Assembly (NCBI GenBank): GCA_949317995.1
Contig: OX439043.1
Location: 61,211,339 to 61,275,338, forward strand
Length of the DNA: 64,000 nt
Reading direction: 5' to 3'
From: Acholoe squamosa
Lineage: Eukaryota > Annelida > Polychaeta > Phyllodocida > Polynoidae
This document shows, piece after piece, positions 34,980 to 47,800 of this stretch (the stretch's first letter is position 1; each line of letters opens with the position of its first letter). A program made the translations under genes and the position numbers. The notes under the pieces are model-generated. The model had not been told where the DNA came from and did not search any database. It saw only the letters and a program-made list of their open reading frames with translations.

Positions 34980-35460
34980 GCAAGCGATACGGCCCGGGTC
35001 CGCTCTGCGCGAAGCCATTGTTTTTGTTCCTTGCCGGGAGAGGTACCGCTGTGTATACAGTCACTTTTCGTATGGAATCCAACCATGACATGTTATAATA
35101 TTAAAATCCCAAGAAGTATTCGATCCATAGACGAGGAATGCGTGCTAATTTTCTCCATTTTCTTCAATATAAATGAGAATCCATTGATTTTTTCATCGTA
35201 AGCGAGTCGCGGTCCGGCCATTCCCACCCGCCTCCTTGTCCGGCGAAAGTGTGTCAGTGGCCCGGATGTGGATATAGGTCATCCGCACGTCGTGCAAGGA
35301 AGACGCCGAAAATTTCGGTCCGGTTTTGAAAATCAATGGATTCTTATTTATTTTGAATATATTGGACATAATACGTATGGAGGGATCATCTAGAATGTCT
35401 AAGGATATGTATGTTTTAATTTGAAAACTTGTCATGGTTGGATTCGATACGAAATGCGGG
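34980..35460. mobile_element. CpG-rich foldback element
   Basis: Two nested inverted matches: 'gtatggaatccaaccatgac' (35069) with 'gtcatggttggattcgatac' (35431), and 'gagaatccattgatttt' (35175) with 'aaaatcaatggattctt' (35329). The enclosed 35192-35328 and the left shoulder (34985-35045) are dense in CpG, unlike the surrounding DNA, which points to a relatively young insertion. No coding frame. Confidence 0.65.
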
Positions 35461-35529
35461 TGCACATACGGACCTATCACCATCAGGTTAGTAGTCTTCA
35501 ACCTTTGCTTTTGGTTTCCTCACCGTTCA

Positions 35530-35602
35530 GTGTGGCGCTATGGCTAAGGCCTTCGCCTACCACCACTGCGGCCGGGGTTCAATCCTCATACGAGTTGGCA
35601 CG
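35530..35602 (+). repeat. tRNA-related SINE head
   Basis: A-box-like TGGCTAAGGC at 35541 and a good B-box GGGTTCAATCC at 35576-35586, spaced as in a tRNA promoter. Stem complementarity is poor and there is no anticodon arm that folds well, so this is a SINE head rather than a tRNA gene. RNA polymerase III would be the transcriber. Confidence 0.65.
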
Positions 35603-35800
35603 ATTTTTCACCATGGAAAATGGCTAGATTAACTTTGTATAGCTGCCATAATTTCCAAAAAATATTCTAAGTCCAACTTGACCTCGAAAAAATATATAAC
35701 AAAAAATATACATGGGTGGTATATGCAGAATAATGCACGGCTAAACTGCATATAAACCCACCGGAAGTGCCGAAATCGTGGTATAAATATATATATCGTC

Positions 35801-37430
35801 TTATTCAGCATAGCTACTCTTCATGCTAGGTGGTGTTGCAGTCTTTCTAAAATGTCTTGTCTATTCTAAGGTAGAACCAGGTATTATGGTTGGTACCATG
35901 TGTCTAGTTGCTGTGGAAGTACTGCATTCTTTTTTTAAAGGTGAACACCATATTTATTTTTTATAGCAAAGCTTTATTGATCGATCCACTACATGATGAA
36001 GGGATGATAAATGACGATCAGAATCAGTGGCATCTGGGTATGGTTTGGTACTTTAGTTGATTAAATAACACAATGACATATACAATGAAGATGAAGACAA
36101 ATTTCAGGCATGGATCTTGCACCTTTAAGTTTACCAGATAAGAATCCATTTACACAAGAAGTGTATGTATGTATTCATTGAAGAACTTTCATTTTAAAGA
36201 TGGGTCGATTTTCTGCCCGTCACAGTGATTACAATCCAGGTTCACCCGCAGAAAAGTTAATGCAATATATGGCACATAGAAATGCACAGAAATTTGCTTT
36301 GTACATGTTGTTGTATGTGGTATAACTGGTCCCATTTATAGTCTTATGTCATGCATGTATGGGCGTTTTCCATAAAAAGCTGTTTTGGCTCGTAGCCTTA
36401 CAAATTTAATTTTTCCATCCTCCTGGTTATGACCTGGTCCCGCTCATATGCCTCTCCATTCTGACTCTCTTCCACATTATGCTAATCAGCTGTGTATTGC
36501 ACCTCTTAGAGAGACTTTCTACATCACAGTCTCTATGTAAGTTCAAGATAGATTTGCCTCTAATCCCAGCTAGCACAACTTGTGGAATTTACGTCATTCT
36601 TACGTGAAAATGCATGTTATTTACGTAAAAATGACATCATTTGGATGCATTGTGCTGGTTCTGCTTACACTTCAACTTCTGCTAATTCTGCTGTCAGCCC
36701 ACCAGCATAATAGAAAGAACAACATTCAAGTGTCGGTATCAGCATGGTTTTGAAAACAGTCAAACTGTGCGCAGCATTCAAGTATTTTCGTATTTTTTTT
36801 TAACTTGTACAACTTACTCCCAAAACCTTTTTTAACTCTATTTAGATGAATATTGGTTGTTCAGCAGTAGTCAAGTTCTATGTCAAAAGAATCCCTATGG
36901 GGATTAGGGCTCATATTATGGGCCCCAATCCCGATCCTGTGGCATGGTAGCAAATTTCGAAATATGTTTCACTCTTACTAGGCAGCTAGATGATATAAAA
37001 CATTCAAAGTGTGTGTGTGGTAAATTTGATTAGAAAAAAATCATTGCTGATTGATATTAGTGCTACAATTAAGTAGGGAAGCTGGGAAGAACAACATTCT
37101 TGAATGAACCCGGGAGAATTTATTGATTCTTCCCCTCCTGCCAAGGACGGCAGAACGTCAAACATATATAAATGGGGCATGGTGTTGTGCTTGGAGTGAT
37201 GTCTCTTCAAGTCAATGCTGTCCCCCTCCAATAAGGATTTACTTCCTACGCCTCTGCCTTAGTGTCATGTAGCCTAAACATGCATCTTTTTTCTGAGCAC
37301 AATGCCACAGATTACATATGGATGCAGCGAATCAGATAACAACCCTGAATTCAGGGAAATATGATACTGTCAGAATGTACCGCCAAGAGCTTTGTCCGAA
37401 AGCGTGATAAACATAATGTGCCAACTATTA
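35801..37430. repeat. Diverged module matching 26600-26990
   Basis: 35801-35960 and 36900-37150 match successive parts of 26600-26990; 35960-36890 is inserted unmatched sequence with no recognisable gene. 'acgtcattcttacgtgaaaa' and 'ttacgtaaaaatgacatcat' near 36591-36630 form a short imperfect inverted pair. Confidence 0.55.
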
Positions 37431-39400
37431 TTGCAGTGAACAGAGAAGGGCAAATATAGTAGATGGCTTATTTCCATAACAATTTAACAGGTGTACCTAT
37501 GGAGGCAGATACACATACACCAGTTTGAATTTATCATAGTTCTGACATGCTGGAAATGGAGCATCCATTTCCCTGTAGAAATATTAAATGGCATCTGGAA
37601 AGAGGAGGTAATTAAACACAAGAAAGATAACATGGTTGATTATAGTTATTCTGAGAAACAAATCAAACCACTCTCTAAAGAAAAATGTCAATGAAAATCG
37701 TAAATCTTCTTGCCTGCTCAGCCATTGATCCCAAGATAATGTTTGCTCTAAATCCTGGGGCAAATCAATAGAGCATGAATTGGAGAAATTCCTGTTATCT
37801 AAATGCAAATACCATTTGAACAACTCCATCTTTCAATTTCAACTTATTATACTGTGAAGTTACTATTCAAATGTTGAACTGTGTCTTTGGCAGGGAGACG
37901 GCCACTGCTTTTTATTTGTTGATTTAGGTTTAAACCTTGTATGATTCAAATCTAGGTCTATACACATCTCTCAGTATGATAGTACAGAATTATGATTTTT
38001 TGCAAAAGAAAAAAACATCCGGGACGCGTGAGTGGTAAGTTTCATTATCCTTTACAATAAATGTGGTAACAAATCAACCTATATTCACATTGCAGTAGAC
38101 AATGCTACATGTATTTTTCAATTTGATGGGGCCCATCAGTACAAACCCACTGATGTGCTCACTTTTTATAGCCATTTAGGTAACATTCCCATAGCAAAGT
38201 ATAAAGTACTGCCCCGCAGAACATGGGGAATCAGCGGATTTCAGTCATTGTGCCCCCCTGTCTTAAAGAGCCTCTGAATTGAGGACCTATGTCCGCCTAC
38301 GTTAATTAGCACTGTGGCTGACATAGTCGATTTAAAGCTCCTTTAAATGAGGGAACTGCCTAGTTGGACATGCGTAAAAGCCTTTTTATTTTAAATACCT
38401 GCACATCATGGTAAAACTTCCTCCCTGATAAATAATGAGAGTTCGGGTTTTGTACTTTATCACAAAATGCTTGTTTATTTATGACATAGTACAATGCATT
38501 GTGATCCCAAGTTTGTATATGATAGAAAGCATACTTGACGAAGCTGAAGTAATAAATGTTGATTCCGCATATGAATAGATTTGTGGCAATATAAAATAGG
38601 GCAACATGGTCATAACTGTGTTATTTTCCATGAAGAATGTTTTACAAAATCACTCTGAATTCATTCCTTTATAAATGAATGAATTCATGTGTTAATGTGA
38701 TGAATAAATTCATAAACATAAAGGAAATCCCCAACATTGCGAAGTGGGACATTGCATCAATTTAAAATTCTAAAAGTTACATATATATGCTGTACACATT
38801 TTATTAAGTTTATAATCTCTCATTCTGCAAGATAGTCTTATTTTTGACTTGGCTAACCTACTTTTGCCACAGAGCAAATCCCCTTTTGATGAATCCTAGC
38901 CCTTGAAATAATGTCTCCCTAAAATTTTTCGGCATAAGAGGACTGCCTATATGGGAATCCAATGCATCTGAATTTGCTCCTGGGTTTCAACAATAATGCA
39001 TTTTAGAAACTTTAATTCAACAAGGTTTGATGAACTAAATGCTCAATAGAGTCTGCCCCTGTATCATGATTCAGGACAGATTGGCAATGAGCAGGCAGTG
39101 ACAGGTATTTGATTAGGGCTAATCGGATATCCAGACGCCATCTTGTAGGAGGTGGGTGACAGCCTGATCCAGTAGACTGTCACTCCTCCCTTTCCCCCAG
39201 TACGTGCCTACTCTATTCACAAGCACACCTCTTTATTATTCTACTTAACCCTGCATTACTACTATTTCAGCCTCCTCCAATGCCATGTGCTACTCAGCAT
39301 CTCTATTACTGCGTATCTAATGAACTCTGTTTTGTTTGCATATAGATATGTCATGTTCAATATCAATAACCATCCAGATGTTTTTCTATCATCATAATTA
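37430..39400. repeat. Segmental repeat copy D
   Basis: 37430-37860 matches 42840-43265, and 38900-39180 matches 43290-43540 ('ggaatccaatgcatctgaat', 'aacaataatgcat', 'gcaggcagtgaca'). About 1 kb (37870-38895) is absent from copy E, so it is an insertion here or a deletion there; no terminal repeats were found. No reading frame is conserved between D and E. Confidence 0.7.
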
Positions 39401-40544
39401 TTTCGCCAAGAACAACAAACAGAGTCTACATCACTGTGACAATTAATTTGAAAGCCCCAGACAGGTAAAATCGACAAGGGGACAAGATCAACTTATATTA
39501 TCAATGAGGGACATGCAGTTGAGAAACAGGGACAATTCACAAGGGGACAAGAGCATGTCTATAAAATTGACAAGGGACATGGAGTCCCCCTGTCTACAAC
39601 CCTACTTCATCCAGAGAGAGGGCCCAACTAATTGAGAGTTTTAAAGGCAGTGCACCGCTCCTATTCAATTTGATAAGGAACATATTTTAATCACATCCAT
39701 CCACCCTATTTCATTGGTTTGCCATCACACCCGACATAGATCCCTATAGTCTAGTTCAAGACAAAATATCCACCCTCCAGATCTCCCACTTTGTAAACCT
39801 TCCTGTCAGCTCTCCAACATACTGTCCTCTTTCATTGCTATTCCTGCCTTCACAAATCCTCCTAACACACCATTCCCAGGCTTCATGGCTTAGTCCCACC
39901 TCCGTCTCCTCATCTAAATTCTCCAGGGCTTGGCTGGTGAACCATTATAAATTTGCAGTGACATGAGTCCAAGACCAGCACCATCCCTCACTTATCTATT
40001 TGGCTTTCTGGCCTCCTTATACTCTACACTATATCATCTCCTTACCTTAGCACTGACCTTTAAAGTGTCCTCATGGTGGGGTAGTGGAGGAGATAAATCG
40101 ATCAATTCTCCAGGGTACCTTCAAGAATATTCTTCTTCCCAGCTTCCCTACTAAGCTACAGCACCAATTCAATGCCAATATTGAGTTTTAGTCAGAGTTA
40201 TGTCATGTTACATAACACTTTGATTGGTTTATATCACTTGGCAGCTGTAAAAATTTTTTTAAAAATTAGCTTACCTAACAAAGGATGGGGATCGACGATA
40301 AAAGGTGCAGGCCCATAGTATAAATATAGGGCCCGAGGATTAGATGTAATGTGTTCACCCTTAAAGCAATGCAGTAGTTCCACAGCAACCTTACACCCGG
40401 TTTTACCTGACAATAGACAATACATTTTACTTAGACAGGTTAATACAAAACGACCCAGCATGTAAGAATATAAATCCTAAACAAGACTAGTATTTATAGA
40501 CAATCGTGAAAACCTATGGATTCTGCGCCAAGCGATGTGTGTAT
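39401..40544. other. No gene recognised
   Basis: Three short direct repeats around 'acaaggggacaagatcaac' (39475, 39540, 39575). The remainder is plain AT-rich sequence with frames under 80 codons. Confidence 0.4.
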
Positions 40545-40690
40545 TGCTAGGAAAAACATACTTCAGCTTCTGCCTGTTCGCTGTTGCCATTCCTGACATA
40601 GCCCTAACCTGTCTCCATGTTGCTGACCTCTGGTAACAAGATTTATCTATAGCTGGGGCAGCTGCAACTGCCACCTGTGGGTACGTGGAA
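40545..40690 (-). repeat. Conserved 'TATAAA...ATGGAGAC' module, copy 3 (inverted)
   Basis: Reverse complement of copies 1 and 2: 'tgtctccatgttgctgacct' at about 40612, then 'ctggtaacaagatttatcta' and 'gctgcaactgccacctg'. Confidence 0.8.
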
Positions 40691-40936
40691 GAACACCAAC
40701 ATCCCAACCACCATACATTTATATATAAATACATACATTAAAGCTACTCACCATCTACTTAACAATTTCTAACTCCCATCACATGTATACACTTCCCATT
40801 CACCCATTCAAGGCACCCAAGCAACCAAATGTAGGACATTCATTGTCAAACTAACTTAATTTGTTAATCATTATCACTGATTCAATCCTCATACACACAT
40901 GTTCTGTGCCTACTCTTAAGAGTGGGGATCCTTTAG

Positions 40937-40954
40937 GGTTGCGGGGGGGGGGGG
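40937..40954. repeat. Poly-G tract
   Basis: About 12 consecutive G with flanking G-rich bases. Mononucleotide run, prone to length error. Confidence 0.9.
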
Positions 40955-41653
40955 TTACTGTAATGCATGGTTTGATAAACACAAACATTTTATAGGCCTA
41001 CTTTCTATTTGAATATACAACTGTTGAGAATTAATTTGTAAATAAATCATGTGACTGCTCCACATAGGAACTGTGGAGTGTGAGCAGCAGGTTTATAAAT
41101 CAGGGATTCTGTACACCTGAAAATAGGTATCTGGTGTTGATGAGGGGCGATAGGGAGGTTGGGGACAAGGCAATGGTGTAGGAGCAGGTGTGTGAATCTG
41201 ACACTTGGATAACATCAGCATTATCAGACATCCCCTCTCACAGACATAGATCACCTGCAGCCCAGCTAAAGATAATATATATAACACCCAGGGAATCTTT
41301 CTCTGATTTTGCATTAACATACTTGCTTATCAATTCCGTGGATTGGGGTCATTTGGAAAATAGATGCTTTTATTATCGACATCTTTTGAAGAGTTAGACA
41401 AGACCTCTTTGATAATTGGAGCTCTTGAGTCTAGTTTTCATATATATGCCTGCATGCAATTGTCATTAAACTAATTATTATTTCATAACTTGTTTACAAA
41501 TCACATTATAAATACAAGAATGGATGCCTGACTCATGATACCCAACTTGACCCTCTACATGTATCCTTTTCCTTGAATTGAATATACATAGAATTTGATC
41601 ATCATATAGGAGATGATAGCCTTATTCTAGGATATTCCCTCTATGTTTAGAGA

Positions 41654-41746
41654 ATAGACAACGATTCTCTTCACATCGAGACTGTCTGTTGTTCTATATT
41701 GCACGAATGCATCTGACAGTCAAGATGTGAAGAAAGAGTTATCTAT
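41654..41746. ncRNA. 93 nt hairpin, pre-miRNA-sized candidate
   Basis: Arms of about 32 nt (41654-41686 and 41715-41746) pair with few mismatches, including uninterrupted CTTCACATC and GACTGTC, around a 28 nt loop. Size and bulge pattern would fit a microRNA precursor, but a degraded small palindromic element is equally possible. Strand not determined. Confidence 0.3.
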
Positions 41747-41759
41747 TGTCTTTATAAAA

Positions 41760-42680
41760 CTTTTACATTACCATCCAAACAATTAATCACCTAATCAAGG
41801 TATGTCAGGACAATAAATGGCCATTGAATTGTTACATATGTACTGTGACCTTGGTCACGTGTGCACTACACTCCTATAATGCACTCAATGTCACTTCTAT
41901 TGTGCAACAGAGCACTACCAGCCGTTTTATAAATCACAATAATTATTCACAATAGTTTTCATACATGGTGTAAATGCATTGTTAATGGGTGTAAAATCCC
42001 TTCTAGAAAAAGATGTTATCCCTTCTTTCAGAGATGTTAAGTCTAATAAGGCAATTGGGTACCCCAAAAGAAGCTATACAATCATACTTCAATATTCCTT
42101 AGGGAGGAAAGTATAAATACCTTACTATTAGTTTACAGAACAAACTATTGGAAAATTACAATGAATAAATACTAATGCAAGAATGACATCATTTCCATCT
42201 GTGATAACACCTGGGCAATGTAATCATTTTGTATATTAGGTCCAGTTACATGCTAAATATCACATTCTCCTAATGTTTTTGACTTTTCTATGACAAAGGT
42301 GTCAAGAGCCAGGACATTCCCAACTGTTCTCTGTCACTCTCATTGATGGCTGCGAAAAAGGTACATGCTAAATATTATAATTGTTGGCATCAGAAAATAC
42401 CTGGATCTAAGCGGTCGTTTTCCATGTATTCTTATATTTAGCATTTACTCTTTTTTCTCAATCTTAAAGGGGGCGGGGGGTAGAGATCAACAGTTTCAAA
42501 TCAATGAATTATTTGTCTAAAAGTAAGACATCCAAGCATAATGTGCACCCCATGTATAAGGGACATCTTGAGTTATAGGTATGTATAAGGGACAGTGCCA
42601 TACTATCCTATAGTAAAATATCCCCACCCATAAGGTGCAACCCCAGCTTTATCTAGACCCTATAACATGCAGTATGAGTG
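41760..42680. other. No gene recognised
   Basis: AT-rich sequence with a short G-rich run near 42470. No repeats shared with the rest of the window were noticed. Confidence 0.4.
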
Positions 42681-42839
42681 CCTCCTCATGTATATGCTGC
42701 ATGCCTTATCCACTGGGTAGTGTGGTGCATTGAGGGAGGATAGTCGAGCTCATCCCACTCCCATCGGGTCATGGAACCTTAACTTGCATCTTATTGCTGA
42801 GCAAAATGATAAACAGGATGGGCCAGCTTTGGTTTCATT

Positions 42840-43580
42840 CAACAGAGAGGGGTAAATACAGTTTCATAAAAACAAACATCAGAACATGCAGATAGAGGCA
42901 GATGTACACACAGATAGGCCCTTACATGGTGGTAGCTGCTGTTAAAGGCCTTTGCTATATCTATGATTTCAGAACATTTAATTTAGAACATTCAATGGCA
43001 TGTGGAAAGAGTTGTTGATTAAGAGGAAGATTGATAAAATGGTTAATCATACTTACTCTGAGAAAGGAAGGAAAACTCTCTTTGACAGTTAATAAAACTT
43101 GAAAATCGTCTTGGCTGCTCAGCCATTGGTTCTATGATGATGCTTGCTTTTGAATCTATGGGCAAATTGATAAAACAGTAATTGAAGAATTCACCATTAT
43201 CTAAATGCAAATTGATCATTTGGACATCGCTACCTTTCAATGTCAACTTATCATACTCTGAAGTTACTATTGAAGTGTTCTTCTAGCCCATGAAATTCTG
43301 TCCCCCTAAAAACCTTTGCCATAAGAGGACTAGCTATGGGAATCCAATGCATCTGAATAGTGTTTTAACAATAATGCATCTTGAAAGCTTTTATTCGACA
43401 AGGTTTGATAAACTAAATGGATAAGAGGCTGAGTCTATATCAAGATTCAGGATGGATTGGCCATGAGCAGGCAGTGACAAGGATTGGATTAGGAGCAGGT
43501 CTAATCGGATCTCCAGACAACATCTTGTAGGAGATGGGTGACAGAACTGTCCACAACCTACAGTAGACCACCACTCCCAC
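42840..43580. repeat. Segmental repeat copy E
   Basis: Collinear with copy D (37430-37860, 38900-39180) in the same orientation, without D's 1 kb middle segment. Non-coding. Confidence 0.7.
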
Positions 43581-44235
43581 CCTTCCTGGAGTGTTTGCCC
43601 ACTCCTTTAAGAAGCTCAACTTGTCCTAAATTTACACTATTGAATCCTCTTATGTGTGGTGTTTCACAAGTTCTTAATGTTTACAGCCAGTCATAACAAG
43701 ATTGCAGCTTTAAGAGTGGTTAGATGTTTACAACACTGAATACCATGACCAATCTGGTCTAGCGGGCCAATTTCAGTGTGTAACACATTTCCTGGAAATA
43801 TAACCCCCCAAGAGTGCACCGATGTGGACACAAGGCACATTCCAAGTTAAGTCTTGCAAATAGGGAGAGAAAATGTCTAAAATTGGATATATTCACAGAG
43901 GTAAGTGTGAGGTACCAACAAAAACTTGAAGTCATCCTGATACTTCCAAAAAAAAGAAGTGAACATAAATGTTTCCTGGTTATCAAAATATTAGCCCTCG
44001 AATACAGGTTGCACAATCCAATTTCAGCCCCCCCCCCCCTCAGGCAACTGCCATGGAGATTGGACATTTTTCCTATGCAATTATTTTCTCCACTTTTATC
44101 AAAAAATCCCTTTTTAGAATAAAAAAATGCATCTGTCAATGGTCCCTAGGTTGTTTCTTGACTATTTGTGCAAAATGGGACCCATCTTAAAAATTGGCAT
44201 ACTTTTTTTCTGGAAAGGCCTGTTGGCATGGCAAC

Positions 44236-44255
44236 CTGGTTGCCATGGCAACCAG
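44236..44255. promoter_or_regulatory. Perfect 20 bp palindrome matching the RFX X-box
   Basis: CTGGTTGCCATGGCAACCAG is its own reverse complement and contains GTTGCCATGGCAAC, the symmetrical consensus bound by RFX transcription factors. A half-site 'ggcatggcaacc' lies just upstream (44225), and a near match, 'ggttgccatggtaatc', is at 46064. No gene start is nearby, so regulatory use is unproven. Confidence 0.5.
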
Positions 44256-44359
44256 CTCAAACAAAATGAGAAATCGAAGATATCACATATTGAGCCATAG
44301 CATTGGTTTAAATTCATTTTTTAACACAATTTGAACTTTAAAAAAAAAAAAGATCTACT

Positions 44360-44880
44360 CCTTGAGTACCTTTTCAAGGTTATGACATGTCCAAGGTCAA
44401 GGTCACCCTTTTCAAGGTCAAACACTCAAATTTGGCAGAAATTAGCAAGGACATCATATTTATGGCCATAAAATTGGATTAAATTCACTTTTTGACATGT
44501 TTTAAAATCCTAAAATGGTCAAGTCTTTGAGTCCTTTTTCAAGGTTCCAACATCATTGACCTTATCTTAGGTCAAGGTCATCCTTCTTAAGGTCAAACCT
44601 CTAAATCTGATTGAAATTTATATGAGAATTAAATTTTTGGCCATAAATTTGGTTCAAATTCACTATTTGACATGCTTTAAGATGATAAGATTCCATTCCT
44701 TAAGTTACTTTTACTAGAAATGGCCACATCTAGGTTGGTCAACTCATTTTTTGACACACCTTGAAATCCAAAAATTTGCTACTCCTTGAGTACAAGGTCA
44801 TGACACATTTAACCTTGGCCAAGGTCAAGGTCACCCTTTTCAAGGTCAAATTTGGCAGAAATTAGCAAGGAAAAGCTGAA
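44360..44880 (+). repeat. TCAAGGTCA array, left outer block
   Basis: Units of about 190 bp built from 'ccaaggtcaaggtcaccctt', 'ttttcaaggtcaaa', 'ttggcagaaattagcaagga', 'tttatggccataaaattgg' and 'tttgacatgntttaaaat'. Part of it (about 44730-44870) is duplicated at 45333-45475. Confidence 0.85.
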
Positions 44881-44884
44881 TGAT

Positions 44885-47800
44885 TGAACCTCTTTATACC
44901 AGTGTCCAGTATTTTAGGGTGACCTCCGTTACTATCAGCCTTTAGTGGCCCTGGGCAGAAAATAAAAAGAATATTCTGGTTAATACCAGACTAAAATGAA
45001 GATCAATTAGGAACATAGTTATGTGCCAGATTAGGACTTGATATCTCTTCAAATCTCCGGACTAGATGCATTTCCCTGGCAAAATCTGAAGTAGTTTTTT
45101 TAAGGTGAGTGACTACTGTTACCATGACTAAGCATGTATTATTAAAGTGGAAACAAAAATAACTAGTACTAGTCCAAAGAAAATGAAAAAAGGAAACTGT
45201 ATTGCAAAATCAGATTGATTGATGGTATATCTAATTTTTTTTAGGGAGAAAGTACTGTGAAAAAGTGACCTCCGTTACCGGTGTCCTCCGTTACGAGTCA
45301 AGCCACAATGTCTAGCTTTAAAATCCTAAGTTGGTCAACTCATTTTTGACACACCTTGAAATCCAAAAATTAGCTACTCCTTGAGCACAAGGTCATGAAA
45401 CATTTAACCTTGGCCAAGGTCAAGGTCACCCTGTTCAATGTCAAACACCTAAATTTGGCAAAAATTAGCAAGGAAATCATGTTTATGGCTATAAAATTGG
45501 CTTTAATTAATTTGTTGGCATGCTGTAAAATACTAAAATGGCCACATCTTTGAGTCCTTTTTCATAGTTCCAACAATTTTGACCTTAGACAAGGTCAAGG
45601 TCATCCTTTTCAAGGTCAAACATTGTTGAAATCAGCTGGCAAATTAAATTTATGACCATAACATTGGTTTGAATTTACTTTATGCCATGCTTTGAAATAC
45701 TTGGTCTACATTTTGAGTGCATTTTCAGGGTCATAACACAGTTGACCTTGGCCAAAGTCAAAGCCATCCTTTTCAAGGTTAAACACCTCAAATTGGCTGG
45801 TTATTAGCAGCTCATCCTAAAAAAAATGGGAGAAAATTTACTTTGAGAACACAGAAACAGGCCATTTAAAGGTAAAAATGCTGTTTTGTCCAAAAATGAG
45901 TTATGGTAATTTTATTAGAATGGATGTCAATTTAATTGAATCAAACATTTTTAGGTAGATTCCCACTCTGAATAGTTTAAAATCATCATAGATCCTGCTG
46001 GATGGGACTAATATGCTGATATAAGTGGGGGATATTAACTAATGACAACAGAGTATTTCAGGTTGCCATGGTAATCAAATTTTGAATTTTCTTTAAATTT
46101 GTATTGAAAATGCCACTCCAACAGCTTTCAGAAGATGTAATGTGAACTATCAAAACAGTATGTTCAGAGATAACACAAAGTATATCATTGTGAAATTGAT
46201 TGGTTTTGTGAATATATGACCAGAGCCTTAATGAAGCATTTTACAGTTTAAGATATTTGGCATGATATCTTTCAACAATGGTTTCAATATACTTCCCATG
46301 CTCTTATTAATGTGTATTATATGAAATTAAAGCTCTTGATGACCTTTTTTAAATACTCTTTTCTCTGAGGCCTATCCCTTAGTTTTAAGGATGGGTCAAA
46401 ATGGTCTTCTTTTTGTTTAATTAATACTTTTTCAAAGTTCTAACATTGTTGAGCTTAGCCTAGGTCAAGATCATCCTTTGCGAACACCTTTGGTAACATC
46501 TCTGAATTTTTAACCTGTGATTTGTGCCTTTATATTTGTTTGAAGCAGAATTCTTTAATGTATCTTTAACAATATGCAGGGTAACACTCATTAATAGTTC
46601 AAAATGGCTGCCATAAATTATACATGGTTCTAAATGTCATGAATAGATTCCTGGACTTCAGTAATGTCCTTTTAGTACTATTTTTTTTTTGTCTTTCTAT
46701 TTTGATTAGGGATCGAGTAGTCATTTTTTGAAAACACCCTATTGTTCCAAGATTTTGATCTAATTCTGGCAGCCATCTTGATTATCTTAATTTCATTCAT
46801 AGTTGATATTGTAACAGTTACAGAGAACCCAGGGTCTGGCTAAAAATCCATCTTCCACCAAATACTATAGTCAGTCACATTAAATTTTAAGTGTCCTTGA
46901 CCTTGTGGAACACAACTTTGACCTATTTACCTAGGTCAACCATGTTAACTTTAGAATTCCAAGCATGTTAAAAAGTGTATATAAACCAATTTTGTAGTTG
47001 TAAATATGATTCCCTTAATGACTAAAATACCTTAGTGTTTGACCTGGAAAGGATAACCAGTGATAACATTGAACTTGAGCATGATCTACCACATTATGGC
47101 CTTCCTTGGTCTTGGAGTAAACCACATTAGTATTTTTTAAAGCATGCCATAAATTGAATTTAACCTAATTTTATGGTCATAAATGCAATTTCCTTGCTGC
47201 TTTTATCCAAAATAAGGTGTTTGACCTTTCAAAGGAGGACCTTGACCATGTCAACCATGTTATGACCATGAAAAGGTAATCAGGAAGTAAACCATTTTAG
47301 AATTTTAAAGCATGTCAAAAAGTGAATTTAAACCAATTTTATGGCCATAACTTTTATCCCCTTGCTGTTTTGACTTTGAAAAGGATGACCTTGGCTAGGG
47401 TCAATAATGATAGGACCTTGAAAAAGGACCCAAAGAGTTGACCATTTTAAGTTTTTAAAGGTAGACATTATTTGTCAGAGAACTGAACAGGTGGGGATTT
47501 TTTTTCCTATGCTTCCCCGGAACACCGGGAAAATACAAAAGATAGGGGAAAAAATTAGTCGAGCAGACCACTTAAATTTTTTAAAGGATTTCAAAACCCT
47601 TAAACTGCCTGTACTGCATAAATGCATCACTATAGCACTGTATTTGGGAAACCCAGAGATGGAAAGTCTATTTCATAGCCATAAAGATGATTCCCTTGAG
47701 AAATTCAGCCGAATTCAGGTGTTTGACCACGAAAAGGATGGCCTTGACCGAGGCAAAGGTCAACCATGTCATGACCTTGAAAAGACACTTAGCATTTAGT

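Noticed and set aside
34704..35098. ORFs of 104 and 105 codons on opposite strands
   Set aside because: Mirror images produced by the hairpin element and the (TA)n tract.
43759..44139. 126-codon minus and 102-codon plus overlapping frames
   Set aside because: Overlapping frames on both strands with poly-C in the middle; no domain, no codon signal.
47491..47799. 102-codon ORF
   Set aside because: Sits in the inverted AAGGTCA array; not conserved between units.
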